A stretch of DNA of 64,000 bases from Isoetes taiwanensis (Eukaryota > Streptophyta > Lycopodiopsida > Isoetales > Isoetaceae): the NCBI GenBank assembly GCA_021234155.1, contig JAJEKV010000002.1, positions 38,677,841 to 38,741,840 on the forward strand. The letters are read 5' to 3'. The notes beneath the pieces are model-generated. The model worked only from the letters and a program-made list of their open reading frames with translations, was not told the origin of the DNA and ran no database searches. The position numbers and the translations under genes were made by a program. Of the stretch, positions 33,001 through 44,924 are shown piece by piece. Numbering within the stretch: the first letter of the stretch is position 1; every line of letters starts with the position of its first letter.

Positions 33001-34672
33001 TGAGGCTCTTTTAGACAAGATATGTTTTCTAGGTTGCGGCACAACATTGGTAAGTCGAATTGACTCAGCTTTGTGATCAATCTTTAATGTTGTTTACTTG
33101 CTCCGGACCATCTTTGTCAATTTACTTGAGCACTTAGTTGCCCCTTCTACATTCCACTAAGGAATATATCAGGGGAGGATCATTTTGAGATGGCATGTAA
33201 AGTCAATAGTATTTACAATGCTAATTCCTCGAAGTTTTGTTTGACATTTTGTTTGATATCTGCAAAGTTTACTCATCACATTGTTCATAGTGTAGGTGTA
33301 GAGAATTAATTCCTGATTTCGTCCACATGTAGAAACATGTAAAGAAACACTTACAATTGTAATTTCCCAAAGTTTTGTTTGACATGTGGGAAGTTTACTC
33401 ATGATAACATTGTACGTGATGTAGATGTAGAGAACAAATGCATGATGTTGTCTCAAGTGTAAAGATGCATATATAAGTGCAGATTTCATTGTTTCCATTA
33501 AGTGTTGGTGTAAATTGCAAAATGCAGGCTCATGGGTTCAATGATCAATAAGAACAAGGGTCATTTAAGTCCTTGCACATGGAGTGCACTATTATTATTT
33601 CAATTCTCAGATGATTTATTAGCCCACTTTCATCACACCAGTTGAACTGAATAAGAAGCCATTGATAATTGCATCTTTCCATCATCTGTTCATATATACC
33701 AGGAGTTTGAAAAAATATTAAATTTATATTCTTAAGATGCACTTTTCGCCATTGTATATTTATATGATGTAGATTTATTATCCTGGTGGACGTAAAAAAC
33801 CTCTTACTTTATTTTACCAAATTAGCAACTATAGTTAATTTGCAATATGCATTTCCATCGCGAAGCTATTAATGCATATGAAATGTGGATTGCACGTGCC
33901 AAGCAACTTTCAGTTTTACATATGTAAATTGCCACATGCTCCAACATGATGCAAAAATGCAAAATTCTCGGGATTCTACCAAATTCAAACTAAGTTGAAT
34001 GTCTAGATTTTATAAATGCAAAAACAATAGAAACAAGGGAAAATTTCAATTATACCCCTCAAATTTGCAAAAATTCCAAAAATACCCTCCAAAAGAAGAG
34101 CATTTTTGGAAAAATGGTAATAGATTTTTTGTTGCTCCTCAAATTCAAAAGTTGTCTCACAAACATTATAGATTAGGATAAGATCTTCTGACCAACGTCA
34201 AATTCATCGAAATTGAAGTTGAAATGCTCATTTACATCGTTTTTTATAGCACTTACTTAAAACACTATAACTTGAGTATTCCAACTCCGTTTTAGACGAT
34301 TCTATTGCTATTGGATAGTCCTCACTTTTATCTACAAGTTTCATGAAGGGCACTTTTTTAGTTGATTGATCACAAGAAAGTTATTGCCATTTAGGCTAAA
34401 TACCGTATTTCTAGGGGTATATTTGGAATCTAGAAACAATCAGTTTATCCCAAAGTTAAAGCATCTATCTCCTTTCATTTGTAAGACTAGATAAGATCAT
34501 TTTATATATTAAATATATTTTATTATCCACTCCAATGTCAAAGTAACTCAAATTGAGAAATTCATAAGAGACCAAAAAGAAGAAATAAATGCAAATTCAA
34601 CGAATTATTGAAAAACAACATCAACTACAAATGAAAGGAATCAAGTTCCATTCTCGGAACAGAAACGTATTT
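33001..34672. other. AT-rich stretch without a supportable gene
   Basis: Near-repeated phrases occur around 33220-33440 (AAGTTTTGTTTGACAT; GTAGATGTAGAGAA), suggesting short degenerate direct repeats. No coding sequence. It may be the body of the Helitron-like element that ends at 34702. Confidence 0.35.
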
Positions 34673-34674
34673 AT

Positions 34675-34702
34675 GCCCGGCAACGCCGGCACCCGTTACT
34701 AG
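34675..34702 (+). mobile_element. Second Helitron-like 3' terminus
   Basis: TGCCCGGCAACGCCGGCAC contains a CCGGC/GCCGG hairpin (34677-34681, 34685-34689), followed by CTAG (34699-34702) and T. It matches the 17.43-17.46 kb terminus at most positions, so both belong to one family. The 5' end could not be placed. Confidence 0.6.
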
Positions 34703-34872
34703 TACAAGTTACATCTGAAATATTTGAGCAACTTGCTTTGTGGTTTTGGCAGGCACATATAAAAGAACATGGCCATTATTTAATACACGTATGGATTGCT
34801 GGCTGAAGTTCTACAGGTTCGCAAATAAGGTTGTTTGAAGGGGAACCATGACTTCTGTTGAATGTTTGATTT

Positions 34873-35540
34873 CTAGGTGTAGAGGGTGTGTGCCTACTTG
34901 CAGGTCTTATGGCTCTACCGAGTCTGGCAGGGGGTTCAAATCCCCGTAATTGCATGTCTTTTATATGAGACGAGTTAATGTTGACTTGCATATTGACTTG
35001 TTGCAATGGTTAAGTAATCTTATGCTGAGGTGGAAATGGGTATTTGACCCCATTGCGGATTTGGTGGATGGAGTAGAATATACGAGAAGGAATATATTAG
35101 GGAATATAAGGGAAATCAATGACTGAAAATAAGCGATAAGAGAAAATAAGCGATACTGAATTTAGTTTATCTTCTGTGATGAAAGGTAATGCGTACGTTG
35201 AACGTGTCTAGAGATTGTGTGCATGCTTGCAGGTCTTATGGCTCTGCCTAGTCTGACAGGGGGGTCAGATCCCCATAATTGCATGTCTTTTATATGAGAT
35301 GAGTTAATGTTGACTTGCATATTGACTTGTTGCAATGGTTAAGTAATCTTATGCTGAGGCGGAAATGGGTATTTGACCCCATTGCGGATTTGGTGGACGG
35401 TGTAAAATGCACGAGAAGGAATATGTTAGGGAATATAAGGGAAATCAATGACTGAAAATAAGCGATAAGAGAAAATATGTGATACTGAATTTAGTTTGTC
35501 TTCTGTGATGAAAGGTAATGCATATAATGAAGGTCTCGAA
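34873..35540 (+). repeat. Tandem duplication of a ~334-bp unit with tRNA-like box
   Basis: Two head-to-tail units, about 34873-35206 and 35207-35540, more than 90% alike by eye. Each starts TCTAG, contains CTTGCAGGTCTTATGGCTCT and, in unit 1, GGGGGTTCAAATCCCC, which fits a tRNA T-arm / pol III B box (GGTTCAAATCC). In unit 2 the box is mutated (GGGGTCAGATCCCC). A tRNA-derived SINE-like origin is possible; no clear A box or terminal tail was found. Confidence 0.65.
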
Positions 35541-36142
35541 ACCTTGGAGTTTCAAAAACCATTGCACTGGAGATATTTTTGCGACAAGGAACACATTTAG
35601 TCAATAATGTGTTTGTCTCCAACTTCTTATTTGGGCAAAAAACTATTTACATGAAGATCTTCAAGTGTTACATTTCCAAAATTATTTTGGGAATACTATA
35701 GAGTGTTACATTTCCAGACTTTTATGATTCAAAATTTTAGGTCTCGCTAAATTCTTTATTTTAAAGTTGCCTTTTGTTTGATTTGCACCTTAGAGATGTG
35801 TTTTCTTAGCTAATTGTCATACATAATGTTCTATTATGACATGATGTAATGCGAAACGTCAAAAGTTATTACGTCGGATAGAGTTTTTTTGAACTCAAAA
35901 CTTAAATTAAAAACAGAAAGATATTACAAAAAAATACTAAGGAGGATGGAAATAACCCCAAATCTCATCCTTAACATCAAGATGCAACTTCAAAGTCAAA
36001 CATTTGATCATAAACATGCATCAGGGCCATCCTCCTTAACAACCTGTCTCGAGATTTTTATTTTAGGAATGAATCTGAGATGTTGTTATGAAAACCACCA
36101 TAAAACCACCTTAAAACTCTCGAGCCCAGGTTGTTAAGGCAA
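35541..36142. other. No recognisable gene
   Basis: AT-rich sequence with short unsupported ORFs only. Confidence 0.35.
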
Positions 36143-36245
36143 ATAACACCCTAGAACTCTGGTGTTATGCCCTACTATAACAAACTCGGGTCTCTGACCC
36201 TCGTTTGTTATAATAGGGCATAACACCCTCGTTCTAGGTTGTTAT
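36143..36245. repeat. Long hairpin 1
   Basis: Arms 36143-36192 and 36196-36245 are near-perfect reverse complements: only three mismatches in the inner 32 bases (core GGTGTTATGCCCTA), with a three-base centre. Strong foldback. Confidence 0.8.
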
Positions 36246-36330
36246 CCCTCTCATAACATATTTGTTATCACTATAACAGTGTTGTTGCCGGAATAAAAAT
36301 CTCTGGCCAGGCTGTTAAGGTTGATAACAA

Positions 36331-36396
36331 CCTCTACACATGTCGTTATGGGCTAGGAAACGGCCGAGGCCTGGCCCATAACGGCCTGTGTAGAGG
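36331..36396. repeat. Long hairpin 2
   Basis: Arms 36331-36353 and 36374-36396 (CCTCTACACA...GTTATGGGC and its complement) pair over 23 bases with few mismatches around a GC-rich 20-base loop containing GGCCGAGGCC. Confidence 0.75.
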
Positions 36397-36518
36397 CTTT
36401 TATCCAGCCCATAACAAGCTAGATATTTATGGTGATTTGGCATAACAGACTAGTTGTTTATGGGCCCTTGCTAACGGCGATTAACATCACTATGTCCAAG
36501 ATTAAACGTATGGCTTCA

Positions 36519-36621
36519 AGGCACTTGGGGTGCCATTCCGGCATGGACTGGTGGGGTCCTGCGACCGGCGTTAGCTGGGAGCGGGTCACTAGTCATGCCG
36601 GAATGACAGACCAAGTTACTT
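36519..36621. repeat. Long hairpin 3
   Basis: Arms 36519-36549 and 36591-36621 pair imperfectly, with a strong core GCCATTCCGGCATG against CATGCCGGAATGAC. It abuts the terminal-inverted-repeat element starting at 36625. Confidence 0.7.
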
Positions 36622-36624
36622 AAA

Positions 36625-37365
36625 GCCACAATATGGTAGTTGGGGAACAAATTTCACCTTACTTCGTGGGCTATGACGCTGAAGTTCGGCTATGGCTGGG
36701 CTAATTGTTTGCTCTGTTTGCTTTAGAAACCCTCAAAGATCTTCAAACTCTGAAAAAACGAAGCCAAATCAGAAGCCCTAACTCCGGTAGCAAGTCCATT
36801 GCTGTTGAAGATCTTCAAGTCTTGAAAAAGCAGAGCCAGATCAAAAGCTCCAAACTCCGGCAGCAAACCTTGTTTCCTTCACCAAGCATCTATTCGCTAA
36901 GCCATGTTCCCTCGCCAAGCATATGTTCGCTAAGCCTTTGCTTTATGAGCAAATGCAAACTTGGCTTGGCTAAGCCCTGTTCCTAAACAAAGCCTTCGCT
37001 TTTGTCTGTGTGCCAAGACTGACTATGTGCTATGCAAAAAAAAAAGTCGACAGATAATATCCTATGCAGACAAAAACCGCAGGTAATATCCTCTTCCTTC
37101 AGATCCTTGATGTACATAAACCAAGCCCTGTTCGAAGCCAAGCTTCGCCATCGCTGTTGCCAAGCATCCAATAAGGAAATAGAGCAAGCTTTGTTCGTCC
37201 TGGGCAAGTATCAAATAGGAAAACAGAGCAAGCATTGAACAAGAAAACATAGATTTCTTTGCTATTAACCATTCAAATTACCATTCAGCAATGGAATGTT
37301 GCGACATGTGGCAACACTAAATTAACCAAACGCCAAAATTTGAGACCCAACTACCATATTGTGGC
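36625..37365. mobile_element. Non-autonomous DNA element with 20-bp perfect TIRs
   Basis: GCCACAATATGGTAGTTGGG at 36625-36644 is exactly reverse-complemented at 37346-37365, and weaker pairing extends inwards (AACAAATTT against AAATTTGAG). The 741-bp interior has no transposase; it contains tandem-like phrases (TTCGCTAAGCC; GATCTTCAAxxTCT) and a poly-A run. No certain target-site duplication could be read, so the superfamily is open. Confidence 0.65.
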
Positions 37366-37950
37366 CTATAAAACTCGAGGGCAAGTGGGTAAGGGCGGGG
37401 TCACATGAAGCTATCAACGTCTTCCATTAGACGTCAAAAACGGAAAACAGAGGGGTCACATGGAGTTTTTTGACATGAATCCTTTCATGTTGACATCAAT
37501 CCATCCCACCGGCTCTCTCCTCGGTTGGACGGATTCATGTCAACATGAATCTCTTGGATATCAGCACGTGGCAGATCTCAAGGTACTTGGCAGCAATCCA
37601 GAAATCAGTGGGCAGCACAAGAACGGCAAGAACGGATGGTGCTTTTGGATCTTCATATGACCCTGCTTCTATCGCTGCGTTCATGTTGACAGGGAAGAGT
37701 CCCTGTTGACATCTTCATGTGACCATACCCTAAGCCCTTGATGCGTGAATTTTGAACTCTTCTTTTGTGGAAATATGGCAAGGTTTGAATTTATACGTAG
37801 AAGCATAAATTTCTAGAAACAGATTTTGGGTCCAATTAGACGACCTACTTTGACGTGACACGTCGGCACAAAATCCACAATACTCTGTTACCATGAATAT
37901 GCCTCACGAGAATTCTACTCTAATCTTCTCTTCTGAGACCTTCTTTTCCT
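37366..37950. other. Upstream region of the 38.0 kb gene
   Basis: Imperfect repeats of TGTTGACATxAATC/CATGTTGACAT occur between 37460 and 37720, as direct and inverted copies. No gene. Confidence 0.35.
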
Positions 37951-37953
37951 TCG

Positions 37954-37961
37954 CTATATAT
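37954..37961 (+). promoter_or_regulatory. TATA box of the 38.0 kb gene
   Basis: CTATATATTC lies 55-60 bases before the ATG in a pyrimidine-rich context (TTCTTTTCCTTCG before, TTTTTTTCCTC after), typical of plant core promoters. Confidence 0.5.
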
Positions 37962-38016
37962 TCATTTTTTTCCTCTAATCACTCACATCATAACTTAGCA
38001 GCAAGCGATCTGCGTA

Positions 38017-38613
38017 ATGGCTTGCTTGCAGGGCATTCAATCTGACAGTGAATTTGATCTTAGCATGAGATGGCTCTGCTGTAGCGCTGAATTGTGTATT
38101 TCAGACTCCACCTTCATCGAAGGAGATTCAGGCATAGATTTTGAATTTGCAGCTCCAGCACCAAGCCTATGGGATGATGCATTAACCGGATTAATGAAAG
38201 CAGCAGAAGACCTGATACAAGATGGCAAGATTTGCCCAGTTTCTCAAAGCACACCCGACAACAGAGCAGGGAAAAATGAATATGAGGTCGGCAACAAGGG
38301 AATCAAGATTGCAGAGTATTTAAGAATGAATCAAATAGCACGACATGAAGATTTGCATCAGAAATTGGTTAGTCCTCCGCCTAAGAAGAAAAAGAGCTTG
38401 AAGGAGATTCTGGGATTTAAAAAGCCCAAATTTCTTAGATCCAAGTCAGTGAGCAGAGCAGAGAAGCCAACTTCTGAAGCTCGCGATCCATGGTTAGGAA
38501 GAGCAGGATCTGAATCGAAAATTACATCTGGGTCTCCAAAAAAGGATGATTCCGGAGCAAAACAATCTGAAATTTCAATTTCAAAAGGCGGATTTGAAGG
38601 AAACGGAGCTTGA
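38017..38613 (+). CDS. MAKR-like small plant protein, apparently intact
   Basis: A 198-codon single-exon ORF starting MACLQGIQSDSEFDLSMRWL, with an upstream TATA box. Residues 45-80 contain DFEFAAPAPS and AAEDLIQDGKICPV. The pair 'FEF ... A(D/E)(D/E)L...G(K/Q)I.P' is shared by plant membrane-associated kinase regulator (MAKR) and similar DUF1645-type proteins, hydrophilic regulators of receptor kinases at the plasma membrane. A Lys-rich stretch follows (PPPKKKKSLKEILGFKKPKF), fitting membrane or nuclear targeting, then a Ser/Lys-rich disordered tail to GGFEGNGA. No stops or frameshifts. It is the only ORF here that looks like a functional host gene. The family call rests on short motifs; an unrelated disordered protein cannot be excluded. 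Confidence 0.6.
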   Translation: MACLQGIQSDSEFDLSMRWLCCSAELCISDSTFIEGDSGIDFEFAAPAPSLWDDALTGLMKAAEDLIQDGKICPVSQSTPDNRAGKNEYEVGNKGIKIAEYLRMNQIARHEDLHQKLVSPPPKKKKSLKEILGFKKPKFLRSKSVSRAEKPTSEARDPWLGRAGSESKITSGSPKKDDSGAKQSEISISKGGFEGNGA

Positions 38614-40407
38614 GCAAAACTGAGGAGTACACAATACCGTCGCCAGAGCTCTGTTTCTACCACAAGTCCGGCAGGATTGAAGGTGAAGAAATTGGGGTGG
38701 AGATCGGGCAGAAACGAGAAATATTTGGAGAAGCCAAATGCGGATCAGCTTGGCTCTTCTCTTTTCCCGATGAACAAATGTTCCCCATACAAAAAAAACT
38801 TTTTGTCAATTCATGTAAATATACGGACACAAATATAACTTCCTATTCAAGATTTCATAGGGGTGAGAAACATACCTTGATAGTTTAACCTGGATTTTGT
38901 CCTCTAGTGTTCCCCTCAATAGAGTTGGACCTTTCGGATTTCCAGTCGAAAAATTGTAAAAGTCTTTTATAAAGACAATAAATTTATCGTGGAGGCAAAC
39001 ATTTTTTTTCTCCAACTCCATATTTGATGGAATGAGTTAGTAAAGAGGAATATTCTTGGGACGAACGCTTCCCTCTACTTATCCATCTGCTAATAATGAA
39101 TGCGTGTCAATCTAGGAACATGCTACCCTATGCTAGTGTCTTGTATTCTGGTGTCTATAGGATAGAGATATGTTGTTCATAACAACTATGGATTCCCACT
39201 ATTAAGTTTGTTTTTCCTTTGAGACTTCAAACCCTCGGCTTTTTCTATTGACACCCCACCCAATGGTAGCAACTGGGTTTTAGGCTGGATGGATCTACAA
39301 TCACCTGACCCTTAATAGGCCACCCATTTTTTATTTCTCCTTTCTCTATTTACACCACCCAACGATTGCTAGTTGGACGTCTCTGAGATCACCTTACTCG
39401 TTCTAGTTCTATTAAGTTTATAAGGTTCCATGTGAAGTTGAGTTGGGTCTAAAAATCAGGGATGCAAAGGAAAATAGCTTTGGAAATGATAACTCCTCTC
39501 AAGTTGCATCAAAATTTATCTAGGTTAGTTGGATCAGAATATAGGCGAGAAGGGGAAACTTTCAAGCAAAACCTCCCAATGCACATTGTTAGATGGAGTG
39601 CAAGCGTGTTTGTTTGAGAAAGGTGGATATGGCATGAAACAGATAGAGCTTCTTATCATCTTATTTGGGAACGATGCTCCAGCGGCTTCAGATCAACTTC
39701 AATAGCTAACTAGAGAGCATGAAATCCCTATAAGGTTTCTAGCCCCATCAATCTGCATTCGGTTGTTGGTTGATTTGTCATAGCCCTTTGCACTGCCATT
39801 TAGCAGCTAAAAAGAACTGAGCGGATCTTTGGTTCTAGCTTCCGACTTTTGCATGCCCTATCTCATCCCTTCTCCTGCCATTTTTTTTTAACTTGCGAGT
39901 AGTTTTGGAACCAGATTGGCATCTACATCTGCTGCACCTAGGTATGAATCTCTTTTCTTCTTAATTGCCAATAGAGAATTGCAGTGATGGATATGGAGGA
40001 TGTAGCACATTCTAGAAGCAGGAGATGAGAGCCATGCCAAAGAGGTCCCAAAGGTATGTACTAAATTTCAAATTTCAAGCATGGGGGGAGAAAAAAAGTA
40101 GGGTACACTAATATATTAAAAACTTTTTTTTTTCTTAAAAAGGGAGGATTCATTTTTGGGTTGCCCCTAGGGGGGGCAAGCGTCCATGTGGGTTTATGGC
40201 ATATTCCAGGTATATGCCAGTATATGCCAGGAATATGCCAATGCCTGCTCCAAACTTACTATCGGGTGTAAACTGGCGGTGGCCGCTGTTGCTGGGCAGC
40301 CATTTGGAAACCGGCTAACCGGTGCTTGGTCCTCCTAAGCAGTGATGAAAGAAACCTGCAAAGGAAAGCATTCGAAGCTACTTAAGTGATGAGGAAATGC
40401 ATGGTCC
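38614..40407. other. No recognisable gene
   Basis: 3' flank of the 38.0 kb gene then unassigned DNA. Near 40.15-40.25 kb is GGGTTGCCCCTAGGG followed by three copies of ATATGCCAG(GA), a short degenerate repeat. Confidence 0.35.
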
Positions 40408-40716
40408 ATGTTTTTCCCAAATGCTTCGTTTCGTTTTGTTTCGACAGCCCCTTTGTGCAGTGCGGAACGTACTTCTCTTTCTCTGGAGCAGACGAAGAAT
40501 GTCTGGCTGGATGGAGTAACTCCTAGAAAAGCATCGAGAGCTCTAGCACTTACTTTCTCTTGGGGCACATTTAGTTGCTTTCTGCTCTTGTATGCGATTA
40601 CAAGATTGTTGGGCATTAAGCTTTCATATCATAGAAACCTTTCACATAAAAGCTTCAAACTTCCGAAATGGTTGGAGTACACATTTGTCTATTGCGGAGC
40701 TTAAGCAATGCAAGTG
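40408..40716 (+). pseudogene. 5' fragment of an acyl delta-9 desaturase
   Basis: The plus-strand frame contains LLGIKLSYHRNLSHKSFKLP and KWLEYTFVYCGA. The first His box (HRNLSH, HX4H) with flanking GI.LSYHRN and KLPKWLEY identifies plant ADS/FAD5-type delta-9 acyl desaturases, di-iron membrane enzymes that put the first double bond into saturated acyl chains. The ~60 upstream residues (Ser/Arg-rich, MFFPNASFRFVSTAPLC) could be a transit-like N-terminus. After YCGA the frame reads TAA, but with one T restored the family's next residues (LAMQ) would follow and end at a donor-like AA|GTGCTT, so a one-base deletion is likely. No second or third His box is found downstream, so it is a truncated remnant. 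Confidence 0.75.
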
Positions 40717-41379
40717 CTTTCATAAACTAGATTGCGATTCTTTTTGTTAGTGCTATCAGTTACTTGTTATTCCAAACTAGTAACTGAAATGAGCATGCCA
40801 AACTTTAAAAAGTTTCATAATTTTTAAGATCCAAGTGCTTAGGGTATATATTTCCTCTTCATCAGCGTTATGTTTGGCCTTTGTTTTAATTTGCTAGAAT
40901 TTGTTCCTAAGGAAAATTGCTTGTTGGTTTACATTTTGTAGGAAATCTTTTAATAAATAGAGAAAGGATGTCTGAATCATACTATAAGGGCAACGTAACA
41001 GGATGCTAATTGCAATTCAGTTTGCCCTTTATGATGTGCTTTTTTCTTTGCTTTTTATGTATATGAAATTTACATGTAGAAATATCTCTAGCCATGTTAT
41101 AAGACTAATTACAATTCAACGTGCTCTTTATAATCTGTCGTGTTTCTGTTTTTAAATAGTGTGTTTCTTATAAACTGTTGTGTTTATGTTTTTAAATCCT
41201 GGTTAATTCTTGGGGACGCTTTTATGCAGCAGTATTATTCTTGCTCCTTTTGCTATTATTTCTAGCCATCTGCTAGTGAGAAGGAGGATTTCTTGTTGTT
41301 ATCTTACTACAACCAGAAAGATCCAGACCAAATAAATAATGTGGTGTCATACAAGATTTATTTAACTGGAACAGGTATT

Positions 41380-44360
41380 CTCTCTCGACAAGAGTCTGTG
41401 TCTATGGCTTAGAATACAAGACATCAATGGAACAGATGAGATAGCAAAGATAAAAGGGATACTGAGAAAACAAGATAATAGAGCAATGGAACAAATGAAG
41501 CAAAAGGACAAGTAAAGCGTGCCAGAATACCGGCGGAGATGGTTCAATGAAAGCAAAAAGCAATCAAGGCAACCAGAGTAAATGGAAGAAATAGGAAACC
41601 AAGAAATGGAGGCAAAAGGGAAAGGAGAAGATAGAGACAATGGAGCAATGAAGAAGTAGAATGGACAAGTAAAGCTAAAATTCAAACAATGGGATGCATA
41701 AAAATGAAGGACAAAAAGGAACAATGGAATGAGAGATGGAAAAAACATGAAAGCCACAATGGAACAATGCGCAGTAAAAGATGGGGAAAGGAATTTATGA
41801 GATAACAGCAGACAAAGCCATGAACATGACGACATCGACAAAGTAAAGATATCAAATGACCAATAAAAAACTACATTAACAAGGACAAAAATTGAACTAA
41901 CCTAACTAGCAGAAGGAAAGGAATAAGAAGACAAAGAAGCCAAAGAGGAATGATGCAACTAAAGGAGTAAAAACGTCAACAAAGATAAATGAAACAACAA
42001 GTCAAAGGAACTTAACAAAGGAACTAACGTAAACATAATGAAATAGAGAGATGATATCAAATAGAGCTACTGAGATTGTACAGAGCGCATAGCAATTGGA
42101 GCATAACAAACCCACAAAGGAGCAAAGAAGTGAAGTGGATAAATGGGCCCATCAACACAAGTAAAAAATGGCTAATTGATATTGAAGGGACAACTGAGAT
42201 AACCGTAATAGAAGGAGGAAGATGAAACAAAAGCCAATGGCATGAAATTGAATAATGCAAATGACATAGGTTGATAACAAATGGACAAAATGATAAAACA
42301 TAGGCATCATGCCGAAATAAAGATAATGATGAATAGAACAAACGGAAAAACATATAAATATCAATAGGGACCAAAAAGTCAGTGGAGGGAATTTATGCAT
42401 CATGTACACTTTAAACAATGAGAATCTATTAACCGAATCCAATGCATATCAATCTTGTACTGAGAACATTGACTATGTATCAGCCATAATGAACCTACAT
42501 TTTATCCTAGAATGTGAGAGACATCTAAAATAACAAAAGCACCATGGTGAAACCGAACCACCTTGTGAAAAAACAGGAGTGGACTAATGTGATAAACATC
42601 AGAACATAGAAACTGGAGTAGAAAGGGGCAAAGAGTACACTCAAGAAGCTTGTAAATTGAACATAAGAGTCTAGCCACAATAAAAAACCACAAAATTTGA
42701 TGAAATGGAACAAAGGAACAAAGGCAACATATCTTGGGACAACAGAATGTGTGAATGATGCTATAACACAAACCAGGAAATGACAAACAAGGGATTAAAA
42801 ATGCAACAACCTAGAGCAAAATGACAACTACAAAGGACTGATCGTAGGAAAAGGATGCAAAAGACGCCGAGTGCAACAACGAAAAACAAGGGCACAAACT
42901 AGGGAGACCAACATGGGGCAAAAAGGAAAGGTACCAAGGTACAAGGTATCCATATAAGATTAAATGAATGACTAGAGGCAACGTATAAATGAGACAAATG
43001 AACTTATGGAACTTGTGGAGCAAAAATAAGTAATAAAGTCATTGGGACAACTGGCGTAATGAAGTCAGTGGGCAAGAAAGGAATGGACCAAGATGGAATA
43101 TATATGTGACTAGACGAATCGCAAGGGCGTCCAAGTTAGGAACCATCATAAAGGAATATCCAAAAACAGAAGAGCAAAAATAATAACTGGGATTAGATAT
43201 CAAACAGTATCACGAAAGATGTTCAATAGAAGCGAAAAGTTCACAAGAAGTGGACATGAAGGTGTATGATGAATGACAATTTCCAAAAACAACATAAGCA
43301 AGATCACAGAAGTGGATCAACTATTCAAATGAAACAAAGGATGTATCAAAGAGGACAACACTACAAATGGATGCAATGCGCATATATATCTGAAGAAAGA
43401 AGAATAGGCTTAAAAAGGAACCATGTAAAAAGCCAAAGGCAAAACATAAACCATGTAATATTACCAGACGTATATGACCAAATATGCATCAAACACACTG
43501 TGCAGAATGTCAAAGATCAAATAAAACCGTTCACATGAAACTATAAAAAGCGAAAGATGAAGCAGTTTAATGTGAGCATCAAGGCCAACTATATGGTCTA
43601 GAGAATGACAATCAACAAACAACCTAGAAGCTTGAAAATTACACAATGAACAATGATCCATTCTTCAAGCCAGAGAGTGCAAGCATGACAAATGTGCACA
43701 TCAAAGCTTTCGTAACAGCGATGATTCGAGTTACAGAGCAATCATCTAAATCCCAACAAAACGGGCTCAGGAGAACATACCTCTAAATTGTAGCTAAGGA
43801 GCACTAAACCGTGAACATTCCTGAAGCTAAAAGTTGTCAAAGAGGAGAGAATATTGTTACCATACACAAATTGGACTAGGGGAAATGAACTAGGGAGTAC
43901 ACGATAACAAGAAGGGGAATGAGTCCTAATAATAGTGCAAAAATCATTAGAAAGAATCCATGTTTCATGCTCAAGTCCCAGAAATAACAAGCAAAGATTC
44001 AGAGAGACGAAATTAAAATAGACATAGCTAAAAGGGCAATTAGAAGAATGCATGGAAAGCAAGGGAACATAATCACAGGCAAAAATTTAGAGAAGAAATT
44101 GATAAAATAGAAATTCTATAAACTTCCATAAATAAATAAGCATTACCTTTGTAAGTTTTGAACACAAGCCGACTCCTACAGTATGAATTTGAGAGACCAC
44201 ATGCTACGAAATGGATAAATACAGTTTTGAGAACAATAACCAAATGTGTAGGTTGCGAGACCATAAGCCATGAAATGGATAAACATAATTTATCAAACCG
44301 ATAAAACCTCCTTTGCAAGTTTCGAGACATTTCATGTATGCAGTGCATAGAAAAAACTAA
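41380..44360. repeat. 3-kb purine-rich degenerate repeat tract
   Basis: The plus strand is strikingly A/G-rich and T-poor for 3 kb, with recurring words such as ACAATGGAACAATG, GGACAAGTAAAGC (41510 and 41672, about 160 apart) and AAATGGAACAAAGG. All long ORFs are on the minus strand and read as Phe/Leu/Cys/Ser-rich low-complexity protein, as expected from composition rather than coding. Probably an old tandem repeat array worn to a compositional bias. Confidence 0.55.
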
Positions 44361-44665
<305 letters not shown>

Positions 44666-44924
44666 TATTTTTACGTCATGCCACATTGGCAGCGTCCATG
44701 AGGACATATGACGGACCCCCAGAGACTTGAACACAAGAAACAAGAAAACAAGAAACAAGAAAACACGTACGCAAAGCAAATGCCTAAAAATAAATCCGAG
44801 AAAAAAACAAAGAAAAGTTAAAAATAAGAGAAATCGTAGTTTAATTCTACAATAAAGAGCTAGCCGACAACTAGTAACACAATTAACAAGGCTAAAGTCA
44901 ATAAAAAAGACGAATTTTTGTCCA

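Noticed and set aside
41362-44062. Several 60-160 codon minus-strand ORFs as membrane proteins
   Set aside because: Their Phe/Leu/Ser/Cys-rich make-up follows from the purine-rich plus strand; no ordered motifs.
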